NCBI GenBank assembly: GCA_003550305.1
Contig: QKYT01000222.1
Coordinates: forward strand, 108,732 to 140,452
Origin: Glomus cerebriforme
Lineage: Eukaryota; Glomeromycota; Glomeromycetes; Glomerales; Glomeraceae
DNA: 31,721 bases
Direction: 5' to 3'
In this document: positions 1 to 11,486 of the stretch, one piece after another
Layout: each line of letters opens with the position of its first letter
Numbering within the stretch: position 1 is the first letter of the stretch
Notes under the pieces: generated by a model
The model's input: only the letters and a program-made list of their open reading frames with translations
The model's database searches: none
Told to the model about the DNA's origin: nothing
Translations under genes and position numbers: made by a program

Positions 1-1
1 A

Positions 2-1306
2 TATAATCTAGGTCGATGCTATAATTTTGGAATAAGTGTTGAAAAAGATGAAGTTAAAGCATTTGAATATTATAAAAAATCAGCTGATCAAGAATGTACT
101 TGTGCACAAAATAGTCTTGGAACTTTATATGAAAATGGCGAAGGTATTGATAAGGATTTAGAAAAAGCTATTTACTGTTATAATAAAGCAGCAGAAAAGG
201 GAAAAGAAGTAGCACAATATAATTTAGGTCGATGCTATGATGTTGGAATAGGTGTTTTAAAAGATGAAGTTAAAGCTTTTAAATACTATAAAATGTCAGC
301 TGAAAAAGAATATACTTATGCACAAATTAATTTTGGAGTTTTATATGAAAATGGTAAAGGTACAGAAAGAGATTATAAAAAAGCTATTTACTGGTTTAAT
401 AAAGCAGCAGAAGGAAATGAAATTGCACAATTTAATTTAGGTATTTATTATTTATTCGGAATATGTGTTGAAAAAAATGAAACTAAAGCTTTTGAACTTT
501 TCAATGAATCAGCTGAAAAAGAATATTTAAATGCTCAATTTGGACTTGGATTTTGTTATTACAGAGGAATTGGAACTAAAGTTAATAAACCAAAAGCATT
601 TGAGTTATATAAAAAAGTATTTGAATTATACAGTGAAGCAGCTGAAAAAGATAGTAAAGCACAATTTTATCTTGGTTATTTATATAACAATGGTTATGGG
701 ACAAAAAAAAATTTAGAAAAATCTGTTTATTGGTACCAAAAAGCGGCAGAAAATGGAAATAAATCAGCACAATATTATTTAGGTGAATGTTACGAATTAG
801 GAATTGGTATAAATAAAGATGAAGTTAAGGCATTTGAATTTTATAAAAAATCATCCGAAAACGGAAATTATGAATCGGAATTTATACTTGGATATTATTA
901 TATAAATGGTATTGGGACTAAAATGGATAAGGAAAAAGGATTTGAATTATATAATAAAGCAGCTGGTGGGAAAAATGATAGTATACGTCATAATTTTGAT
1001 AATGATGATGAAAAAATAACAGATAATTTAGATAAAGTTAATTATTGGTATCACAAAGCAGCAGAAAGTGACAATAAATCCGCATTATATAAATTAGATG
1101 AATTTTATGAATTAGGAATAGGTGTTTATTTTAATGAAAGAAGAGCATTTGAATTTTATAAAAAATCAGCCGATCAAGGATTTATAGATGCTCAATACAA
1201 ACTTGGATATATTTATAACCATGGATCTCAAATTGATATTAATGAAGGAAAGGCATTTGAATATTATAAAATGGCTGCAAAGGGAGGAATTTTAATGCTC
1301 AAATAA
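2..1306 (+). CDS. Sel1-like repeat (SLR) protein, 5' partial
   Basis: The frame is open from the first bases of the window, so the true start lies upstream and the internal ATG at 293 is not taken as the start. About 435 residues are visible, forming roughly twelve 36-residue Sel1 repeats of the pattern A-Q-x-x-L-G-x-x-Y-x-x-G-x-G-x-x-K-D-x-x-K-A-F-x-x-Y-x-K-A-A. Sel1 repeats form alpha-alpha hairpins that make protein-binding scaffolds; this family is greatly expanded in arbuscular mycorrhizal fungi. The repeats are degenerate around residues 330-345, where the Y-x-x-G core is lost. The last repeat stops early at 1304-1306 (taa): around 1286-1294 one base appears to be missing. The next frame carries on with N-A-Q-I-I-L-A-S-L-Y-E and reaches a stop at 1366-1368. 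No signal peptide or membrane segment is visible in this part. Binding partner unknown. Confidence 0.85.
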   Translation, partial: YNLGRCYNFGISVEKDEVKAFEYYKKSADQECTCAQNSLGTLYENGEGIDKDLEKAIYCYNKAAEKGKEVAQYNLGRCYDVGIGVLKDEVKAFKYYKMSAEKEYTYAQINFGVLYENGKGTERDYKKAIYWFNKAAEGNEIAQFNLGIYYLFGICVEKNETKAFELFNESAEKEYLNAQFGLGFCYYRGIGTKVNKPKAFELYKKVFELYSEAAEKDSKAQFYLGYLYNNGYGTKKNLEKSVYWYQKAAENGNKSAQYYLGECYELGIGINKDEVKAFEFYKKSSENGNYESEFILGYYYINGIGTKMDKEKGFELYNKAAGGKNDSIRHNFDNDDEKITDNLDKVNYWYHKAAESDNKSALYKLDEFYELGIGVYFNERRAFEFYKKSADQGFIDAQYKLGYIYNHGSQIDINEGKAFEYYKMAAKGGILMLK

Positions 1307-1368
1307 TCCTTGCATCTTTATATGAACAAAGGAATGAAAAGGATATAGAAAAAATGGATGTCATTTAA

Positions 1369-2156
1369 CAAAAAAAATCAAATTAAAAATTAATATTTCA
1401 TGTGTTGTGGACAGTTATGATTGTAAAAATTATTCTAATGAACTTTTTAATATCAAATATATAAATTATGTACTTTTTTAAAAAATTTTCTTAATTTCAA
1501 CTTCAAAACTGTGGTATTTTAATTTAATTGTATCACTAAATAAATTTATTTCAGATTATTTATCAAAAAAAATTATTTGTTTACAAATAATTTAATAATT
1601 GTCTGGAGTAAAGCAGAAAACACTATTTCTATGCGCTATGAAAAAATTTCAGTCACGTGAGTATCACAAACGTTTCTCTGTCCAATCAAATCGTACTATG
1701 ATCACGTGTAATGGTTTTTGTTTATCATATCACATCCATCTAATTTTTTGCTTCAGACTCATAATGGTTCCCATTTCCCAGTTTTATTACATGAAAATAT
1801 ATAAAGCTTTTCTAATCAGTAACTAGTTAATATAATATAATAAAGGAGAATCTGTATTATGTTAAAAACAATAATGTTTTTTATATTAGTGTAACATAAT
1901 CTTTCAAATCAATTTTCTTTTTCTAGGAAAAATATCCTTTTTAGGTGATTTGTATTACCGAAATGATCCATTATTTTCATATATATTAAAAAAATATTAT
2001 ACATAAATTTAAATCTATATCTAAATCTAAATCTAAATCTAAATTTAAATAGAGGTAGAGGAAAAAGAGGATTTTACCTTAATGAATTAAGGTTGTATAA
2101 ATACTTATAATGAAATTAACCAAATATCATTAGTTTTAATTGACAAAAATTAACTT
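1369..2156. other. Intergenic, no supported gene; CACGTG sites and a hexanucleotide repeat
   Basis: No convincing coding sequence. The 75-codon open frame at 1599-1826 starts at TTG and has no recognisable protein character. Two CACGTG (E/G-box) hexamers lie at 1654-1659 and 1703-1708. A short AAATCT tandem array lies at about 2011-2046. A 9-bp inverted repeat (ATTATGTTA / TAACATAAT) lies at about 1856-1896. Confidence 0.6.
2011..2046. repeat. AAATCT hexanucleotide microsatellite
   Basis: Five to six imperfect copies of the 6-bp unit AAATCT, ending in a degenerate AAATTT. Simple repeat; no function implied. Confidence 0.8.
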
Positions 2157-2515
2157 ATTTTGATTGAATAGCCTGATCTTACCAAAAATAGTTAAGGAAA
2201 AACAATAGATTTTTTTTCATTCCAATTCTGCAATAAAATTGGGCTTTTTTCTTTTATTAATAAACATTAATTTTACCAAAAATGAAAAGAAAAAACAATA
2301 ATTCTTTTTTTCCATGGAATTGGATCCGATTCTGTGGTAATTTTTTTTTATTTTAATAAGCCCAAATCTTGCCACAGAACCAGAAAAGAAAAAAAATAAT
2401 CTTTTTTTTTTATAAAATCAGTTCTGATCCTGAGATAAGATCAGGATATTTTTTTTATTTTAATAAACTCAAATTTGACTGAAGAATCAAAAAAAGAAAA
2501 AAATATATTTTTTTT
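2157..2515. repeat. Degenerate ~100-bp tandem repeat, about 3.5 copies
   Basis: The same order of blocks recurs: a T-rich run, an ATTAATAAAC-like block, a short 'CCAAAAATGAAAAGAAAAAA' block, a T8-10 run, then a short dyad such as GATTCTGTGG/CCACAGAACC or CTGATCCTGAGATAAGATCAG. Copies start at about 2157, 2256, 2351 and 2458, the last partial. The units are too diverged for an exact period by eye. Confidence 0.5.
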
Positions 2516-2661
2516 TAAATTATTGTTTTTATTTATTATATTTATATTAAATTTTAATATAATTAGAACACCAGAAATTTATAAATCAATAATTTTAATA
2601 AAGTTACCTGGTGGCAACAAAGTTGCCATATATCAACCTAATCTAGTTCTATAAAAAAAGC

Positions 2662-2669
2662 CTATGAAG
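2662..2669 (+). repeat. Left target-site duplication CTATGAAG
   Basis: The eight bases directly before the element at 2670 recur exactly after its right end at 3199-3206. An 8-bp duplication is the signature of the hAT superfamily. Confidence 0.75.
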
Positions 2670-3198
2670 TAGGGATTGGAATCGATTTGACCAGAATCAA
2701 TTTAATCGAAAATCGAATCGAATCTATGCAATTCGATTAATCGAATCTAAAAATCGAATCTGAAAAAATAGATTTTTTAAAATTTTTGTATTGTGAAAAT
2801 AATCTAGTTATTTTTATAACTGCGGCACTGTAAAAAAAAATCACACCAGAGTTATCAAAATTACTAAAAAATTGATCAACATAAATATATTGATGCAAAT
2901 AGCGCTGTTGTAGCCCAAATCGACTTATGTCCCAAATCAACCCATCGGCCTAAATTAGGAAAGTATCGTTGGTACTGTCTTAAGGCATTATTGTAATGGG
3001 CTGATGATTTAGGCCGATGGGTTGATTTGGGACATGGTAAAGTTTGGTCTACAACAAAATTATTTTATATAAATTCAATTCGATTCAATTAATCGAAAAT
3101 CGAAAATCGAATCGTTAAATCGAATCTTAGAAATGATTAATCGAATCTTTAATCGATTCTCAAGATTCGATTTTTGATTGAATCGATTCCAATCCCTA
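2670..3198. mobile_element. hAT-like non-autonomous element (MITE), 529 bp
   Basis: It is bounded by perfect 18-bp terminal inverted repeats, TAGGGATTGGAATCGATT at the left and its reverse complement at the right, flanked by the 8-bp duplication CTATGAAG. The termini fit the hAT end pattern (TAGGG). The sub-terminal zones on both sides consist of many short ATCGAATC / GATTCGAT motifs in both orientations, typical of sub-terminal transposase-binding arrays. There is no transposase gene inside; the 67-codon minus-strand frame at 2737-2940 crosses the inverted repeats and is not a gene. A second inverted-repeat element occupies 2906-3056. Sharp ends and an exact duplication suggest fairly recent insertion. 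Confidence 0.75.
2906..3056. mobile_element. Foldback element (TGTTGTAG ends) nested in the hAT-like MITE
   Basis: The left end TGTTGTAGCCCAAAT and the right end (reverse complement TGTTGTAGACCAAAC) belong to imperfect inverted repeats of about 50 bp that include TGTCCCAAATCAACCCATCG on both arms. The central loop is about 40 bp. The ends match those of the 832-bp element at 15336-16167, so this is likely a short member of the same family. No clean target duplication is visible: the four flanking bases are GCGC on the left and AAAT on the right. Confidence 0.6.
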
Positions 3199-3206
3199 CT
3201 ATGAAG

Positions 3207-6200
3207 CATACTATTTGGTAATTTTTTTTATAATATTAAAGATGTAATTTAACGTTAATGTTCATTGATAGAATCATTACAAATAAGTTTCTATTGTAGT
3301 GATAAATGTGGATATTGCATTAGATGAAACTTCATTTCTTTTTCATTAAAGCAGTAAAACAGAGAAGATTCTTATGATTATGATAAGTTCTAAAAGAGCA
3401 ACATAAATCATTATTTCTGGCGAGCAAAAAGTTCCATGTGTATTTTCTAATATATTGAGTTGTATTTTATCCAAAGAATTTGCCCATAATAGGAAATCTT
3501 TTTAGTTACAAATTGTAATGAGACATTGTAAAAGGAAAAGTTAAATTTTTTTTTATTAAAAAATGTAAAATTTATACAGTATATTGATTTTGAAGGGATG
3601 TATCTCCACCTAATGATTGAGCAGAACTCTTTTTTAATAAAAGTTTGTATCTGCCTATATACAGTATATATAGAAGGTGCCAAATAGCAATGATATAGTC
3701 TGCTTTCTTAAGCAAGAAAGATATAAAAGTCTTTTACAGCATCTTTTCTTTTTTAAGAGATTTTGAAAAAAGTTATTTTAAAATCTAAAAATTATGGAAA
3801 AGCATAATCCATTTAAAGTCCAAACATATAATTTGATATTAATAAGTCAGATTATAACCAAGAATTTTTCTATCAAATATTTACTAAATGATTACAAATT
3901 ATCAAATCAGAATATAAATTGATAAAACTGTTACATTATTAGAAAATTATTTTTAGACTCTTTTCTATCATTTTACTATATTATTCATTATATACCTTTC
4001 TTTTTTCTATGATATGATATATAGTCTTAATTCAAAGGTGCAATTATTAAATACATCTTTATTCAATAATTCCTTTATAATATCAAAAATTAGATAATAG
4101 TAAAGATAATAAATTTCTTTCTTATACATCATAAGCTGTATCAGATAACTGATATCATTCTCAATATTTAACTAATCTAAGGATTCAATATCCAATTTAT
4201 ATAAATCTTGATCAATGTTCATTATTGGTATATCAGTTACTAATAAACATTTTTTTAAAGAAAATATCTGGTATAATTGTATATCTGAAGGATTGTTCAT
4301 TGTATTTCTGTGTTTGGGTTAATTGGATAGCTATTTCTAATATTTGAGAAAAACTTTACAATAATGTTTTTTTTATTTATAAATAATATAAAATAAAAAA
4401 GATCCAGAAGTTAGTATGAGAAATAGTCTGCATTCTACATCAGTACAACTGAACTATTTCCTGGACTCTCTTGAAGTAACTGACAGTATTATTAATGGTT
4501 TTACTGAGATTAAGTTTATATAAAATGGCAAATCTTTAACAAAAATTTAGTATCACTACCAATGCATCAGATAAATTCTACTTAGAAACAACTTCATAAA
4601 ATCTCAAACTCTTTTTTTTACTTGTCATATCAAAATTGAACAAATTTCAACTTCAAGCAGTACATGTTCAATTTTATTACTTTCCAATTTGTTATTATTA
4701 TCTCCTATATATAGGTATTAATTAATTATAGTAACATATTATTTAATTTAGACAGTCTAAAATATCATATACATCTTTAAATATTTATAAAAAATATTAC
4801 ATAGTCTTTCACATGATATTATAATCATACTATAAATTATTATTTAATCATAAGCTAAGCATCCATATGGCAAGTTTGGCAATGATGTATGGATAGAAAT
4901 TTCAGTTTTTCTTTTAAAATTTTAGAAACATTTTGTTGGATTTATTTTACTAAAAAATTTTTAATTGTATTCTAAAATAATTTTATGAAAGATTAACTTT
5001 TTAATAATTAACTTTATGAGTAAGAAAACTGTTATACTCAAATGAAAATTTCATCTGAAATAATGTAATTATGTTTTATCTATAGAATGACTTTTTTTTC
5101 GCATATTTGACAATTTAGTTCTTATATTTCCATTTAGTTTGTATCCAATATATACTGTATTACAATGTTATTTTTTATAATAACTATGCAGGAGGCACTT
5201 CAATATTCATTTAATGCCTAATTGGCCAGTTGATTTATTTTGTTACTTCAAATGTTATTATTGTATATCTTGACTTTAAAATAACAATTTATATTTTGCT
5301 ATTAAAAGGTTAGTTTGAAACTTTAATCACTTTGAGATAACTATAAAATTTATTATCTAATTACTTGTGACTTATGAATTAACTACTAAACTTTTTTGTT
5401 GTTCAATAGCCCATACATAAAAATAATATTTAAGCCACTTTTTACTTCAAGCATTTGAAATGTTAATCCTAGAATTTCGGACAATATAATTGTTCTAATT
5501 AATATTGAAATAAGATAATAAAAGGAGCTGTTCCCATTCTTCATCTTAATAAATACTCTATCTATATATTTTAAGAGATGATACCATATATCTCAGAAGG
5601 TTGCAAAATTTTTCAACTCTTTCAATTACTATTTATTCTTCTAATTAGTGAACCTTTATATTCTTCAATTTTTTTAATTTATTAAATTTATTTTTTATTT
5701 TGATTTAGACCAATCTGAAGAATCACAGATCTGGTTTCTAAGATAAAAGTGCATTATGAAGTATCATTTAATAGCTTGGATTTATTGAATTAATAATAAT
5801 ATTAATAATCGAATTGAATTCATAAAGTAAAATAAATTTAAATATTTCAGTCACATTTGCCCATTCAATTTAATAGTAATTATTTAAAATGTGTTCAAAT
5901 ACAGTAGGTTTGACAAATATTTAAGATAATTTGTCCTTAATTAATATTCTATTTTGGTAGTCAATGTCTCGTATTGTAGTTTATATTTAGGTATTAAGTG
6001 AATTTAATAAATGAATTTATCTGAGAGAAAATGTATGTATTCATCCATTTTTTTCTGAGATTTGTTAAAGTCAATACAATAAATTGGGAACAAAACTTTG
6101 CCAAGCAATAGATCTGATTGATTAAATACAAAAATGGCAATATTAATAAACATAAATTTATATCAAAGTATTTTTCTAATAAAAATGAGTTGCAAAATCT

Positions 6201-7799
6201 TATGAAATTTTTTATCACAGCCTAGGTAAATAATGTGACTATTGGCCGTTAAAGCATCGCCACAAATAAACAACATTTTTTATAATTTTATCCTCGAATA
6301 TACAAAGTCTTATAAATAAATTATTTAAATTCTAAGATAAGAATAATATGATATTTGGAATTTTAAATATAGAGTTTTTTTTAAATTAATGAATTACAAT
6401 TACTTTAAGCTTTAAATTTATCATATACTGTATTCAAGAAATAGAACTGGATTTTCTTTATTTTCAAAAAATAATACATTTTTTGAATGGCTGCATTTTG
6501 ATCATTTAAAATCATGTTATCAGTAATATGATATTATGAGTTTGCGCATAAAAAGGTACGACACATGTTAAATTTTTTTTCATTAATGATAATGTTATTT
6601 TTTGCGAAATAACAAATCTTAGGATCAACAGTTGTGAAAGCTAATGATACTGTATTTCAGAATTTGTTTTTATAACCATTTTTATATTGACAAAATTCAG
6701 TCAGATGTAAAGCTGTTGAAGCTAATACACCCAAATATTATGAATGATTTCAAAGATTAATTAGTTTGAAAAGAAGATCAATGATATCTTGAGTAGTAAG
6801 ATCAAAAAAAATAACATTCATGATAAATTCTGGCAAGTTGATGAAATCGAAGTATTCTATTAATAACCAAGTATACCTTTAGCAAAAGAAAAATAGAAAT
6901 GGTTATTTTGTGATAGTAGACAAAGTAATTATTATAATTTTTTATGATAATCAAATTTAATTCAAGTGAACTAATATAGTAATAATTCTAATAATTCATC
7001 AATATCATCACATTTATATAGTTATTGGGTCATACGACTATATGATACTATGCGAAGATTCAAATTATTCAATGTAAAAAAAAAATATTGGTTACTTTTC
7101 TATATAAATTGAATAGAAATTCTACAATTGGTTAATTTTATTTAGAAAAATCCTTTACTTAATTTTTTCATAAATCAAATATTAAAGATAAGCAGTGTCT
7201 CCATATTTTAAAATTTTTTAAAAATGATTGTTTTATCATAATATTACATGACCTTACGCGAGTCACGTTAATCATTATTTAAAAAAGTATGCGATAAATT
7301 TAGATAAATAAAACTAGTATATAGAAAGTGAATAACATCTACGTTACTCCCTAGTGCATATAGGCGTATATTAATTTAAATGTACAATGGCAAAGATATG
7401 CATCAATTGTAGCAATATATGAGAAAATTATTTCGTTTTGCAGATAAAAGTTTTGAAAACTCGTTTTTTATTAATCATTTGATCTTTTCCAGTGAATCTT
7501 TAAAGAAATGACACGAAAATTATGAATATTTGTAGTAAATATAAAATTATATATAATATTTGAGCTAAATTTTAAATTAAAAAAAATAACATAAATTTTT
7601 CTTCACTTGCAGCTTCTTCTTTAATCTTTTAATATATTGTTTGATTTTTTTTTTAGAAAAGTTATGAATAAAAAAAAGATATTGACTATATGTTAAATAT
7701 ACCGTCTCCGTTAATATTCAACTTAGAAATTTGGAAATATTAATCTGTAAAGATTCTATTTGATAAAAAATTATTAGTATTTTTTAACTTTTTGAATAT
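3207..7799. other. Long AT-rich intergenic stretch without a supported gene
   Basis: About 4.6 kb. Short open frames on both strands (for example minus 3447-3683 and minus 5994-6218) have no start context, splice pattern or family motif I recognise. Minus-strand fragments around 4020-4700 read as protein-like stretches broken by stops and may be decayed coding sequence. TACTGTA/TACAGTA heptamers lie at 3575, 3660, 5153, 5900, 6426 and 6648. Confidence 0.5.
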
Positions 7800-9184
7800 T
7801 TAAGAATTACTACTATAGTTACCCGAGAACTCCATGCTTATTATATTATCATTTTGTTCATAATAATCATCTGAATTTTTTGGTTCAGGAAGATTATTAA
7901 AATTAAGTAATCTGCTTGTATAAATAGCTTCGGAATGTGTTTCATATGATAAGTCTATTAATGAAATACTATGATCTATTTGTGAATTATTATTAATTTC
8001 ATCTGCTTCTTGAATTTGTCTTATCAATTCTGTTTCTACCAATTCATCTGTTTCGTCCAATTCAACTGTTTTTTTTATTTTTCTTATATCACACATCCAT
8101 TTACTTGAAATATAAAAAATATCAATTGCTGTTGGTCGATTTAATGGAATCGCATCTAAGCATTCTTTAATTAAATGTACAATTGATTGGGGTACTTTAA
8201 TATTAAATCTTGGTCTAAGTCCTTGACAAATTTTTATTCCTAAGTTTTCATCATGACTTACATCATGATAAGGAGGTAAACCAGTAATTATTTCATACAT
8301 AATTATACCGAAACTATAAATATCAGCAGCTTTGGTATAATCTTGTCCTCTTAAAATTTCAGGAGCAATATAAGGTAAAACGCCATATACACTATTTTTT
8401 GTATTTTCTAAGGCTTTATAATTTGCGGGCTTACATAATCCCATATCTGTTATACGAGCATTAAAATTATCATGAAGTATGTTGCCAACATGTAAATCAC
8501 GATGAATTAGTTCATTTAGATGAATTTTATGAAGCCCATGTGTAATATACCATAAATTAAGAATCTTAGCCTTCCAACTTAATTTCCCATTTGTATCTAA
8601 ATAATTTCGTAAACTTCCATTCTCTGCATATTGTAAAACTATCATATAATTTTTTGTATCTGAATCTCGAGTTATTCCATAAAGGTTAATAATAGAACCA
8701 ATACTATCAGCAATTTTATAATGCAATGTAATCTAAAATAAATTTTAGAAAAAATATTAGTAAAAATCATAAACGATTCATCAAATGGTAAATTAATTTT
8801 TACCTCATTAATAAATTCTAATTTAACATTTTCTGAATTATTTAAACTTTTCAGTGCTACAATATTTTTGTCCAATCGTTGCCAATTTTGAATTTCATTA
8901 TCCCAATAACTTATATATCCATCAATCCAATTTGCTCTATAAACTTTGCCAAAACCGCCTTTTGCAATATATTTAATATCATAAAATCTCTCATAAGGTA
9001 TCCATTCTAATACTTTATTATTTTTTTTTGCTGATAGTTGAGTATGTTGAATAAATTTATCAATATCATCATTACCACTAGTCCAATTTTTGAAATTTTG
9101 TTGAAAATGTTTTGCATTACATGCATTACACCAATCCCTTCCAGTATTTTTTTGATTACATTCTTTACATGTTCCATACCCCAT
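7800..9184 (-). CDS. TKL-type protein kinase with N-terminal zinc ribbon, two exons
   Basis: Exon 1 is 9184-8804, the intron 8803-8733 (71 bp, GT...AG on the minus strand) and exon 2 8732-7800, giving 437 residues. The phase-0 junction joins F-I-N-E to I-T-L-H. Residues 6-22 hold two CxxC pairs (C6/C9, C19/C22), a small zinc-ribbon-like module common before kinases of this fungal family. The kinase domain runs from about 70 to 335: glycine loop A-K-G-G-F-G-K-V-Y (74-82), Lys112 in V-A-L-K, HRDLHVGN with Asp206, DMG in place of DFG with Asp223, APE at 250-252 and DIYSFG. All catalytic residues are present, so it should phosphorylate Ser/Thr (or Tyr); the substrate is unknown. The acidic tail contains a Y-T-S-R-L-L-N-F motif. 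The ATG at 9184 is followed at once by the zinc ribbon, supporting this start. Likely a cytosolic signalling kinase. Confidence 0.88.
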
Positions 9185-10927
9185 AGTTCAACAATTTAAT
9201 AGTTTATTTGAGAATAAACTTTATCGCATAAAATAAATAAAAATAAATAAATAAAAGATTTTATTCGGAATCCGGAGTTCTGTATAACAAATATTGTGCT
9301 ACGATTTGAAAATCCTTTATTGCGCCGAAATATTAAAATAATAATCAAACATTAATTTAACAATCATCCTGCAACCTTATATGGCCAAATTTTGTATTAC
9401 AGTAAATAAATGCTTTGGATACGGAAATTCAATAAATTGAAGTATTTTTGCCTAAAAAAGTTTCATTATGTAAAAAAATCAAAGAAATACTAAACTTATT
9501 AAAATGAATTTAATATAATTGAATTACATAATCAATAACCCGCTACAATTTCATGAAATTTTGTGATAAAAAAAATACAATATATTATCATGTGATATTT
9601 GTTGCTGTGCAACAAAATTTCACTTTCACATGATCATAGCAAAATATTTGTCACCCTATATCACACCCTCCACTTTTCATTTTCATTAAGTATTCTGGTG
9701 AAATCATATTTGTCACGCCTTAATTCCGTCAATCCACAGCAAAAAGAATTTTTTTATGCAAATAATTTGAATAAACATGGGAATAACTATTTCACAATAT
9801 TCAGACAAACTTTACATAAATACATTTTACATACAAATTGTAAAGACTTCAAATTCTATGAACAACAAGTAGCTTTTTGCCACTTTAGTTTCCAGTAAAT
9901 GCAAAGTTTCTAATAAAAAAAAATATCGTAAAAACTGCTCTCAAATTTTGATTAAATTATAATACAGATAATGGTAGTACAAATAAAATATTGTACATAA
10001 TGTTTGTAGAAATAATTGATTTATTAATTCAACACCGCATAAATTAAGGTAAAATCAAATTTATTATTAACTCTGGTCAGCGTTAAGATTTTTGGCCGGA
10101 GTTGGAAAAACAAAATTCTTAATCCCGGCCAAATTAATTTCAACCAAAGTTAAGCCACTGCTTTAACAGCGTGTCAAATGTTATTCTTAGTTATCTAGTT
10201 AGAAAATAATTTCGGATCAATTATTTAATAATAATCAATTTGGATAAATAGTAATTTTTTTTTATTGAAAGGATTTCTTTTTTTTAAAATATGACTTTTG
10301 GAAAATTTGAATTTTGAGTTAAAATCATTTTCTTTTCCTTTTAATAGAATTAATAATCCCATTTTTCACTCAATCTTTTTTGATTTTTTTATTTTTGATT
10401 TTTAATTTCTCTTAAAAAAGCAATAACATGCAGTTATATTTAACACATCATGAGACTTAATAAAAATTTATGTGATGAAAATTGCGCTAAAGCTGACAAG
10501 ATAAAAATCCTTAAAACTCTGCTGTTTAAAAATGATTCACTTTGTGCAGTATTTAAATAAAAATACTCATGTATTGACAAAAAAAATAATCTCAACATCA
10601 ACAGCAGCAAGAATATGCAAGAATTTTTTAGATTTTTGAATATTATTTCTAAACAGTTTCTTGCAACCAGGCATGAACTTAAGATACCGGAGAACTCACT
10701 TATCCAATTAATATCTCTTTCTAACTTGGCACTTCTCTCTCATAGTTGATTAAATAAATAAATATATATATATATGAATTAAGCTTGCTCATCAAGCCGG
10801 TGGACATAGCTGGGCTGAGAATGCTGACATGAGTAGCCTCAAAAGAAGTGTATAAAGTTAATAAAGATTATTAAAATGCACCATACCATTTAAAGTATTG
10901 AATTTTTCTATTAAATACTGAGAGGGT
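9185..10927. other. Intergenic, no supported gene
   Basis: This holds the upstream region of the minus-strand kinase. An AAAT/AAATA-rich stretch lies at about 9233-9258. A perfect hairpin TTGTTGC-TGT-GCAACAA lies at 9597-9613, followed by TTGTCACCC and TTGTCACGCC motifs (about 9650-9720) like those upstream of locus B. The 99-codon frame at 9599-9898 starts at TTG and looks non-coding. TACAGTA lies at 9398. GGCC(A/G)GA-type words cluster at about 10076-10135. An AT microsatellite lies at about 10758-10775. Confidence 0.5.
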
Positions 10928-11052
10928 ATTGCTAAATGTCATCGCAGGTGATGATCACCGCACCAGCATTAGAATGGAATTTTGGGCAAAGTTTCATTCC
11001 ATTTTTAATTCTGCCCGAAATTCCACTACAACCACCGGTGATATTTAGCAAT
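10928..11052. mobile_element. Small inverted-repeat element (MITE candidate), ~125 bp
   Basis: The outer arms ATTGCTAAATGTCATCGC (left) and ATTGCTAAATATCACCGG (reverse complement of right) match over about 24 bp with a few differences. An inner dyad, GGAATTTTGGGCA ... TGCCCGAAATTCC, completes a long imperfect hairpin. No clear target duplication, so the exact ends are uncertain. Confidence 0.5.
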
Positions 11053-11100
11053 TTTCTTAGAATTATATGTTGCTTGATAAGACCAATAGTTTGTGGATAA

Positions 11101-11486
11101 GGCCAGACAAAATTAATTTTTAGATTCTTGTGACATAAAATTTTAAAAATAGCACGGTCACCCGTTTTTTATTTTTTTATATATAAATTTTTTTTATATG
11201 TATTTTATTTTATATATTTATATTATACCAACAAATATCTTTCTGCTGAAGAGTTTCAATATATATGTAGTGATTCTTTTGAAGCTTTAGCAAACTCAAA
11301 TACATAAATAGATTATTTTGAAGATATGTAATTAATCCAATGGAGTATCGGAAGATCGAATTTTATATTATGTAAAATCACGTGATAAAATCTACTAATT
11401 AAAAAAAAAATTCATGAATTTTTGTGAATCTGACACGGCCGGCCACGAGAATCTAAAAATTAATTTTGCCCGGTCTAAATTAATTA
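11101..11486. repeat. Inverted-repeat pair, ~32-bp arms ~310 bp apart
   Basis: The left arm at about 11101-11132 contains AAAATTAATTTTTAGATTCT-TGTG. The right arm at about 11444-11476 is its reverse complement with one or two changes, and GGCCAGAC / GTCTGGGC-like ends. The interior has no open frame. It includes CACGTG at 11379-11384. Could be a MITE; no target duplication identified. Confidence 0.45.

Noticed and set aside
1599..1826. 75-codon plus-strand open frame
   Set aside because: TTG start, no family character, AT-rich context with CACGTG sites; better read as non-coding.
9599..9898. 99-codon plus-strand open frame
   Set aside because: TTG start inside a hairpin (TTGTTGC/GCAACAA), low-complexity hydrophobic content, no splice or homology support.
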